From contig NC_037265.1 in NCBI RefSeq assembly GCF_000002425.4, positions 17,132,771 to 17,196,770 on the forward strand: a stretch of DNA of 64,000 nt. Direction: 5' to 3'. The notes beneath the pieces were generated by a model. The model did not search any database, was not told where the DNA came from, and saw only the letters and a list, made by a program, of their open reading frames with translations. Within the stretch, counting starts at the first letter, position 1; each line of letters starts with the position of its first letter. The position numbers and the translations under genes were made by a program. This DNA is from Physcomitrium patens (Eukaryota; Streptophyta; Bryopsida; Funariales; Funariaceae). Below are positions 55,390 to 64,000 of the stretch, in pieces.

Positions 55390-56000
55390 GTTCAATATTT
55401 TGATACCTTAAAATATGCTACTATCAAAAGAAGAGGCTATAAACTGTAGCTATGTGAATTTGCACCAGATGATTATGTTTACATGCAACAAACTATACTA
55501 ATGACATTAGATGTGACAACAAATTGAGTCATTTTAAGAATTAAGAAAGTATTTTTAAGTGGTGTGTTGGAATTAGAATATTACAATGGACACTTTTCAA
55601 AGTTATATTATATGAATTATATTTCTTTTTATTTTTTAAATATAGATGGTATTGTGGATTCTTATATGAATGTGAGTTTAGCCAACTTGAAGTGAGAAAT
55701 ATGCAAGAAAGTTCAAGGAGTTGCTACAGTGATTTTATGTGATGTTTGTTTAATTGGTTAACATATGAGTTGTTTGACACTACCTCTAGATCAATTTCTT
55801 ATTAGTGGATGAGTTTGTCTATGATACAAGAAAAAATCTAAAGAAATTTAATAAGTTGATGGAAGATTCTTTAATTGATATTAAATAACTCTATAATTTA
55901 ATTGATGGTAATTAAGATATACCATCCTAAAAGAAGCTACATTAATGGTGCAAAAAACAAATAAACGAGGCCTAAATGGCCTTGGCTTTGTTGGAAATTT
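55390..56000 (+). mobile_element. Element D, right part: post-integrase region with PHD-like zinc finger
   Basis: Plus-strand fossil continuing element D beyond element C. It shows FAPDDYVYMQQTILMTLDV, then LSGVLELE-like text, and a Cys/His-rich PHD-like segment at about 55690-55800 (Cys-x2-Cys, later His-x2-Cys, then LTLPLDQ and a WVC end). This order fits the C-terminal part of a plant/algal gypsy group, as I recall it, in which a PHD-type finger follows the integrase. Broken, with many breaks. Confidence 0.55.
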
Positions 56001-56323
56001 ATGTGTACTTGGAACAACTTTTATTTTTTTGTTTGTTTCAATGGTATTTGTATGTGATTATTCCATCTACTATTTTTATTGTGAGAGATATTGATCTATA
56101 ACTCAAACCAAGCATAAATTAGTACTATGTGGTGTATTTATCAATATGGTTACTTGTATATTGGAGATACATCTTCTTTATTGTAAGTATGTTGGTGTAG
56201 GAATAGTTTATATAGATTCTAAATTGCACAATGTGATATATACACAATACAACAATGCACAACAATTGTAATTATGAAAGAAATAATGGCTGATTTTATT
56301 TTTTTATTAAATATTTATATGTA

Positions 56324-56365
<42 letters not shown>

Positions 56366-57085
56366 GTATGTCTAATATTCTTTCTAACCATTAATATTAC
56401 TTATTGTTGAAAAAACTAACAAAAATATGAATTTTAACAAAGAATAAGTATTTTTTTGGTATCAAAGACAAAATAAAAATTTATAATAAGATTTGAAGAT
56501 ATTAGTATATACTAAAATTAGTAAATATAAAGAATAATAGTTAATTAATATTATTTTTGATTTAATCAAATATTAAAATTATTTATTTTTAATTATTATA
56601 AACTGGCTACAATATATATTAAATGCTTGTATACTTATGATTTTAAAAAAAGTTCATAATTTTTTATTATTGGAACAAAAATTTATAAAAAACTTTTAAT
56701 TAAATAATTTCGATTGGACACCATTGTTAATTTATGATCAATTTACCTTAGCTATAATACTTCATTGATTAAAAGTAGCTTTTATGCAAAATAAAAATAT
56801 TAAAGAGTATTACTTAGAAGAGTTGCTGTACTTATGTATTATCCAATTGATTTTGATACCACTAAAATATTTTTTTAAATTATGTTAAAATTAATTTTTT
56901 TTGTAATTTAAATCTTTTGATTTTCTATACTTACTACAAAATTTAAACTTTCAAAGATTTTAGTATATATGTATCAAATTTAGAAATATGAAAAATATTA
57001 TCAATATCATGTAATATTTTATTTAAAATAATACAGAATTTTTACCTGAAAATAATTTAACAAAGTTTTTATTTTAAAATTATAT

Positions 57086-57130
<45 letters not shown>

Positions 57131-57907
57131 ATTTTAGAATATTGTGTTATTAATTTATTTTTGATTCTTTTAAATTTCTAATATTGAATAGATTTGAACA
57201 CCTTGTTCCATATAAAGTTACAATATTTAATTATACAGAAATACATACAAGAAAGATTAAAAAAATAAAAATAGTATAAGTAAATATTACCTTTTTCAAA
57301 AAAAATTAATTAATTTTCTTTAAAGTATCATATAGATGTAGAAATATAATTTATAGTTTATTTATTTTTTATTTGTTATCTAGGATGTCACTTCAAAAAT
57401 GCTATACAATTTTAATAATTGACTTGTAATCTAATTCTTCAAAAACTATTTCATAACCTTTATGTAAGGCAAATTTTTTTACCTTTGTATGTTTAGACAA
57501 CAAAAATATATCTATTTATTTATAGATTGTTGCGCATTTGTTGTAAAAAATGTGTTGTCATTGTGTGTCCATTATTTTGCTACATTCATAAAAACTTTCA
57601 ACCTAACATAGTAATATTATAACAATAATTCAAATTGAACATAAAATATATATGTAAAAATATTATTTTTTAAATAACTAAAAGAATCAGTCTTATTTTT
57701 AATAATCAATATATAATATCTATAATTATAGAATGTAGTAAACACTTGCTTTATGTTAAATAGGCCTTGACATTGCATGAAAATGAATATATGATGTATT
57801 TTTGTTAATTTTTCAATATCAAATATTTGAACTTGCGATAAAATCAATTGTATTTCAAGAGATGGAAATTATTTCTCTTAATTAATGTTTTTGAGGGAAA
57901 AAAATCA

Positions 57908-57948
<41 letters not shown>

Positions 57949-59240
57949 TCTATCCACATTCAAATAAGTTTTTAGAAATATTTATATATATATGTATATA
58001 TATACTAGTAGAAACCTATGTCATTAGACACTACAACTTTTGGTACATCCATTTATTTTCTCTTTATTTTCTCATTCATCTATGCTCCCTTGTTCCTACA
58101 TTCTTTTATTCCCATATTTCCTAATCACCATGTTTTCTCATTCCCATGTTCATATGTTCTCTAATTGCTATGTTTATTAATTACCATCTTGGTTCTCATA
58201 TTCCTTTAATTCTTTGCATTCTTTTCTTCACAACAAACAAAAGACTTCTTTGTCTCTTTGTATTATACTCAAGATGTCTTATATAGTAGATATATACACA
58301 CAAATATATGAAATTAAATTTATTTTGCAAAACTTTTTTTACAAACTTTTAAATAATATCTTAAAAATATTATTAAAATAAAATAAAACCATAAAGAAAT
58401 AAATGAGTTAATGACATAACATGCATAATTGCTTATAAAAAGGTTGCATAACTTAACATGTTCTGATCTATATAAGAAAAAAATGGCAAAAAAATAGAAT
58501 ATTCACAAAGGTGAATAAATATAATAAGACATAAAAATTATATGGACAAAATATTTATAATAGAATATATTCAGAAAAGTGTCTAAAATAGTAATTACTG
58601 ATAGTAAGTGAACTACAAACCAAGGCATGATAACAGAATAGTAACATAAAAGCAGAAGCACTAACGACAGTAGTTCTAATCACCATGTTTCCTATGTTAG
58701 TTATAAAATTCACCTAAAAAACTTGTCTGCAAAAAACTGACACGCAAGGCCTGGATATAAACACCCAACAGTAACTCGAATTTGAGTAGTGAAACATGAA
58801 ATTTAAGAGTAAATGCTAAGCATCACTTTGAGAGAATTCTCACGCTGCACTACCCATCCTCTTCTCTTGTAGTATCTCGTTCATGTAAAAGTAGACACAA
58901 TAACAGGTTTAGAAATTTGGTGAAGACAAATTGATACTTCTGAGCCAACAACTCAATGTATCGCAAAAGAATTATCTTCTGAATGAATAAAACAAACAAG
59001 TAACGTGAAACCATGTTCGTTGCCAGGTAATATTGGGTCCATTGCAAATATTACGCACCAACTGGATGTTCAACAAGCTCAATAGTTCACGAGGAGATTT
59101 CTCAAGTGTTGATGCGTGTTGAGGGATTGGTCACTGCCCTAGCCGTAGGAAAACTGCTCAATGAAAGTGATCAGTTCGAACTCCATTATGTGAACTAGTC
59201 AGCAAAGCATTTCACCGTCTTTACAACGGGGTCCTATTTG
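56001..59240. other. AT-rich intergenic spacer with TA microsatellites
   Basis: No gene or clear mobile element. Long TA tracts lie at about 56318-56362, 57086-57128 and 57914-57946 (another at 55252-55287 lies to the left). Composition becomes less AT-rich from about 58650, which may be the far 3' flank of the Ca2+-ATPase gene. Confidence 0.55.
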
Positions 59241-59247
59241 CGAAAGC

Positions 59248-59293
59248 CATATCTTGGAGGACTACTATTTGTTTAGTAGCCCTCCAAGATATG
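59248..59293. repeat. Near-perfect 20-bp hairpin duplicating the end of the Ca2+-ATPase coding sequence
   Basis: Arms 59248-59267 and 59274-59293 are inverted copies with 19 of 20 matches around a 6-base loop. The arm sequence TTTAGTAGCCCTCCAAGA also occurs, on the minus strand, within the last coding exon (about 59458-59475, encoding FSSPPR). Thus three copies lie within 230 bp, two on one strand and one on the other. It lies in the expected 3' UTR of the ATPase. Confidence 0.85.
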
Positions 59294-59422
59294 TTGTCCA
59301 TGTAAATATTTGTTCTATGTTCCCCAAAGCCGTTCTATGCTTTCACAATCTCTGTAAAGGATTAATTCAGTATGATTCGATCAACCAGACACCACCATCC
59401 AGGTACTCACGCGTGATAAAGA

Positions 59423-62400
59423 TCACACGGGCTCACTGGGGATTTGTTGATAGCCTCTTGGAGGGCTACTAAACATGGGGGCTTTTGGCAAAGGAATTAA
59501 CTTCACAATTACAGCAACGAACAAGCTAACAAATCCAATACCCACAGTTATCATCCATTGTTCCTTGTTTAACGGGGTTGTGCCTGAAAACTTCCCCAGG
59601 AACTGCACAAGGACAATTTGGAAGGCAACTGTGAAAGTGAGGACGAGAATGAACACCCAGTTGTTGAATGTGTGGCGGAAGATATTCAGCTTTCCCATCT
59701 CTCGCGAGTTGATCTCGTTGAATACCTGGAATAAGAAATTGCAAATATATAAAAATCAAAAACCCGCACATAGGAACAACAGCAGTTTTGAAATGATTGA
59801 ATCAAGAAGTTGCAATAAACAGGTGCTCGCGATCTACATCTACAAAATACAACGGAGTCGATCAACAGGAACACAGTACCTGACAGAAAACAAACGCATT
59901 AAAAATCATTGTGTTCAATATGATTGTGGAGTCTTCTCCCTCGAGGTGGAAAAACCCTTTTCCTCTATACTGCAGCACCGAGAGAACGGCCAACTGATAA
60001 ATAGCCTGTCCAAAGATGTTACGCCACATCACATTGCTTATAAAGCTCCCGTTCCGACCAACTGGAGGTTTCATCATAAGCTCGTCGTTAGGAGGCTCAG
60101 TAGCCAAAGCAAGTGCCCCTAGGGTGTCCATAATCAGGTTTACCCACAAGAGCTGAACTGCGGTAAGAGGCGCAGTACCTGGGACAAAACGTCGTACAAG
60201 TATGTAAGATCACAATGAAAAATCACTGGGATCTCTTAAACTAGGTGGTTCATTGGTATACATGGTCTGTCTCCTTTAATTCAAAAAAACCGAGAAGCGC
60301 AATACTGAAAATTTACCTGTAATGCAAGCGGAACTGAAATTAATGACCAGAGCAACCAGGTTAACAGTAAGCTGGAACTGTACAAACTTTTGAATGTTTG
60401 TATACACAGAACGACCCCACTTGGCCACAACGACAATGGTAGAGAAATTATCGTCCAGTATAACCACATCTGCACTTTCCTTAGCAACCTGAGAATCACA
60501 ATAAGTTCAATGTAGATCAGCACGGGTCACAACCCAGATTTAACTTCCCTAGACAGTTGGGAAGATATCTACACCACAGAATAAGCAAAATGAAAACTAA
60601 CTACCTGCCATTGACGACTTATTATACAGACATGAACAGCGGGTTGATCAAGACTATCCATGGCCCCACAACTGTTTCACTTCAGACCGTAAAAAAATAC
60701 GTACCTCTGTACCCGCAATGCCCATCGCCATTCCGATGTCAGATTCATGCAAAGCAGGAGCATCATTGGTGCCATCACCTGTCACGGCCACCACTTCTCC
60801 CAATGCACGAAGCTCACGCACCAACGTGTGTTTATCTGAAGGTGAAGACCTTGCCATAACCTAACATATATCGAAAATTCAAATATGTGATTATCAGCTC
60901 ACTAACAATCGAGAAGGAACTGGTTACTCAAGCAACGGATTCCATACAAGACATCACCTGCAAAGAAGGAATAAGCTTTCTTATTTCTTCAGGATTCATA
61001 TCTCGAAACGCTGGGCCCTCGATCGCCTCTCCATCGGTAAGAATCCCACATTCACGAGCAATAGCCTTGGCAGTGTTGATACTATCGCCAGTCACCATTC
61101 GCACCTTCATATGAATGAAAAAAGATAACATTTTCATCCAAATGCCTTTCGGTCAGTGCTTTAGTTCTTAAGATCGTTTCAACAGTGTTCTCAGTACACC
61201 AGGTAGAAGGGCAACCGTCAAACTCACTCATTATTAAATAAATAAATAAAACTAATAATACTAAAAATGAAACTCTGGTCACAATTACCTTAATTCCTGC
61301 AGCAAAGCACAATTTCACAGCTTCCCGCACCCCGGGACGCACAGGGTCCTTAATTCCCATAATTGCCATCAAGATCAAACCCTTGTTTGGAATAGGGTCA
61401 TCCCGACCAGGGCAAGTGTCAACCTCCCTGAAGGCCAAACAAAGCGTCCGCAGGGCCTCATCAGAAAATGTGTGAATGATACCTTTGATTTCTTTCACTT
61501 TCGCCTCATTGAGCGGGACAATATTTCCATCAGCATCAATGGTCTTGTCACAGTGCTTCAGTACAATTTCAGACGCACCCTTCCAGTGTGCTCGCAATTT
61601 CCCATCCTTAGTGTCCACGACAACTCCCATCGTCTTGCGAACGGAATTGAACGGCTCCATTTTCACCATCTCACCATTAATGCAGCATTCTTTGAACTTC
61701 CCGCCCACAGCCAAACCGAATCCCAAAATAGCAGTTTCAGTGGGTGTGCCGAGGAAACTGGGGGTCGAACCATCGTTTTTCTCTTGAATATCACCACATG
61801 TATTTCGAAATATTCCTTCCAGGAGGATTTCAAAAATGTTAGGAGAAAGGTCGGATCGGATATTCCCCACTTCACGAAGTCTACCTGCGACCCACGCCTT
61901 AGTAACAGTCATCTTGTTTGTAGTAAGAGTCCCCGTCTTGTCACTGCAGATCGTGGTAGCCGATCCCATGGTTTCACAGGCTGACAGATGCCGCACAAGA
62001 GCCTTGTCATTCATCATTTTCTTCATTGCAAATGCAAGTGTAAGCGTAACAGCCAATGGAAGTCCCTCGGGAACAGCAACAACAATAATAGTTACCGCGA
62101 TGGCGAAGAAGTTCACAATAGTAACAGCATCCGTGCCAGACCATTCTGAAAGTGATTCTTTGCTGAACAAGTACCTCCCCAAGAGGACTAAGAAGGTTAC
62201 TACTGCGAACATCAAACCGATTTTGCCGATAAGTGTGGCCACTCCGTTGAGTTTGACCTGCATACAAATTCGAGCGTGAGTCAGACCACAATGCCCGTAC
62301 GTACAGAATTATTACTTTCATTCTGAGTATCACTTCTTTGCCCATTCTAGTATAATGAGTGGATGAAAGGATAGGGAATAAGTAAGTCATTAGGGGAATC

Positions 62401-63550
62401 CCGGAGTACAGAAGCTCTGACCTGCAGAGGGGTTTCATCGTCACCACCTTCGCTAAGCGTGGCCATGAGATGACCCCATTCAGTGTTCATGCCAACCCCG
62501 GTAACAAGCATCAGCCCACTGCCGTCCTGGACTTTTGTTCCCGAAAGAAGGTAAGGACTGTCCTCGTTGACCTTCAGAGGTTCACTCTCTCCTGTCATAC
62601 TAGACTCGTCAATGGACAGGGAACATCCTGAGATATACAAACCATCTGCTGGAACTTGATCGCCGGTACTCAAATTCACAATGTCGCCTACTAAAAGCTC
62701 GAAGATGAGTACTTTCTGGCGGCGCGCGTTTCGCACCACTTCGACGAACACTTTCTTCTTCTCGGATTCGAGATCTCTGAATTGAAGCGACTGCTGATAA
62801 TCGCTAGTGGCTGTCACAAAAACCACCAGCAAGATACTAAATCCAATTCCAGCGCCGTCGTACCACCCTTCCTCCCATCCCTCAGTTATAACTCCGATGA
62901 TGAGCGACACGACTACACACACAGCCAGAATCATGAGCGTCAAGTCCTGCATGGCCTCCCATACAAAGGTCCAGAAACCTTTGGGTGGCTTTTCTGGAAA
63001 AGTGTTCGTTCCAAAGACTTCACGTCGCCAATTAAAGTCATTTTCGTCCATCCTGAGTCCCTCTTTTAGGGACGTTTTAAGATTCTTTGCCAATCCCGTG
63101 GTGCCGCCCAAATCATGGAGCACACTAGCATCTTTTTTTTCAACCAGCCTTGCAAGCACTTGCGCATCCACCTGAATGGTCTTCTTCGCTTCGGTGCGCT
63201 CAGAATTGTCACCTGATTTCAGATTCTTGATCACTGCAAATAAATTGCCAACCATCCATGGATTCTCAACCAATAAAATTACAACGCAATAGAAACAGGA
63301 ACCAACACGACATTGTATCTCTCAGAAAGAAGCACGGATGAAAGCCTTCAGTGACAGGTCCATCCTACACCACTACAGCGAGAGTAAGACCGCATATGCT
63401 AGATTGGCAACTCTCATGCTGAATGACTGCATGAAAAGTGAATGTAATAAGAAGTAGCACGGGAATGCGAGAGACAGAAGACTCACTGCCATTGATTCTG
63501 GTAGCAACTTTGGCGGCGGCACCAACGGCGCGAAATTTACGCCGTTTTTC
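59423..63550 (-). CDS. Autoinhibited P-type IIB Ca2+-ATPase, ACA4/ACA11-like (N-terminal exon(s) off-window)
   Basis: Exons on the minus strand: 63550-63487, 63233-62422, 62257-61289, 61104-60958, 60860-60705, 60488-60317, 60178-59880 and 59725-59423 (stop TGA). All phases close, giving 973 residues visible. Motifs seen: end of the N-terminal regulatory region ([19 protein letters not shown]), actuator SMTGES, membrane segment 4 with VAVPEGLP (Ca2+ site), phosphorylation site [11 protein letters not shown], nucleotide-binding KGASE, hinge [32 protein letters not shown] in M6, NEINSRE in the M8-M9 loop and the short tail [10 protein letters not shown]. Length and short C-terminus match vacuolar ACA4/ACA11 and moss PCA1. 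The missing roughly 55 residues would hold the calmodulin-binding autoinhibitor. An in-frame ATG at 63562 could be a start but would omit that domain, so I treat 63550 as an internal acceptor. The pump exports cytosolic Ca2+ into a compartment, probably the vacuole. Confidence 0.93.
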
Positions 63551-64000
63551 CTTCAGAATCATATGAAAACACCTTAGGATTAACAACAATTTCAGAATAA
63601 TGATGCTTAGAGATCATCAGACTACAACTTCATTCTCAAGGAAACTAAGCCACACACAGGCATAAATCATTATCCCCGACACACTGCTCTTAGTTTTAAG
63701 CTCCAGATTGTATAGTTCTGAGATTCTAAGTCAGTCCAGGCATAATGCTGGCAATCAAAATGCCTGAAGCATTATCCACATCATTAACAATAGTAATTGG
63801 TAATCGATATGCTCCCTCGATGACATTATAATAGTGTAATAGCTTCTAAGATAATTCTCAATGTCTCAGCAGAATTGAAGAAAACTGAGAAAACAGGTTC
63901 GCGAATTCAACTGACTCAGAACACACATAAAACAGCAATTAAGACCTTCTTCCCAAAATGGGACCACAATGAGATTGCGGATCTACGATGCGTCTAAAAC
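63551..64000 (-). other. Intron or upstream region of the Ca2+-ATPase gene
   Basis: No exon of the expected calmodulin-binding N-terminus could be found on the minus strand here. The sequence reads as intron, with the first exon(s) beyond the right edge. Confidence 0.5.

Noticed and set aside
57885-58124. Open frame with an Ile-Tyr repeat
   Set aside because: A translation of a TA microsatellite.
59475-60122. Plus-strand open frame opposite the Ca2+-ATPase exons
   Set aside because: It is the antisense shadow of two well-supported ATPase exons and crosses their intron.
61472-62279. Plus-strand open frames opposite the large ATPase exon
   Set aside because: Antisense shadows of a conserved P-type ATPase exon.
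63487-63562. ATG at 63562 as the true start of the Ca2+-ATPase
   Set aside because: It would remove the calmodulin-binding N-terminus found throughout this family, and a good splice acceptor lies just inside it at 63551-63552.

Overview
The window looks like nuclear DNA of a land plant, most likely a moss. The genes have many introns with GT-AG borders and are fairly GC-balanced. They sit between very AT-rich stretches full of TA microsatellites and old LTR retrotransposons. Three things point to a bryophyte: a land-plant CYP704-like P450 and plant-type AGD5, EH/Pan1 and ACA genes; chromodomain Ty3/gypsy elements of the Tcn1-like kind (known from mosses and fungi); and a gypsy relic with a PHD-like zinc finger. 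The species cannot be told from sequence alone.

Layout, left to right. (1) 73-3048 (+): 3' part of a WDR74/Nsa1-like WD40 ribosome-biogenesis gene, ten exons visible. (2) 3049-8508: AT-rich spacer, then a GC-richer leader. (3) 8509-10476 (+): four-exon cytochrome P450, CYP86 clan, CYP704-like. (4) 12827-16773 (+): eleven-exon ARF-GAP of the AGD5/NEVERSHED type. (5) 19827-21228: a decayed Tc1-like DNA transposon with unusual paired inverted ends. (6) 22554-29698 (-): fifteen-exon EH-domain protein of the plant EH/Pan1 type (TPLATE complex). (7) about 31855-56000: a nest of at least four Ty3/gypsy fossils, one inside the other (D contains C, C contains A, A contains B), plus a solo LTR of the C family and two unexplained non-coding inserts. 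(8) 56000-59422: AT-rich spacer ending in a near-perfect hairpin. (9) 59423-63550 (-): most of a type IIB autoinhibited Ca2+-ATPase (ACA4/ACA11-like), with its N-terminal exon(s) beyond the right edge.

The host genes do not form a pathway cluster. AGD5 and EH/Pan1 both belong to vesicle traffic (trans-Golgi/early endosome and clathrin endocytosis), which may be chance. Exon borders were derived by hand from splice consensus, reading frame and family alignment from memory. Every chain of exon phases closes without a break, which supports the models, but no transcript data were available. The retroelement boundaries come from matching repeated LTR sequence by eye. All these elements are broken fossils with many breaks each.
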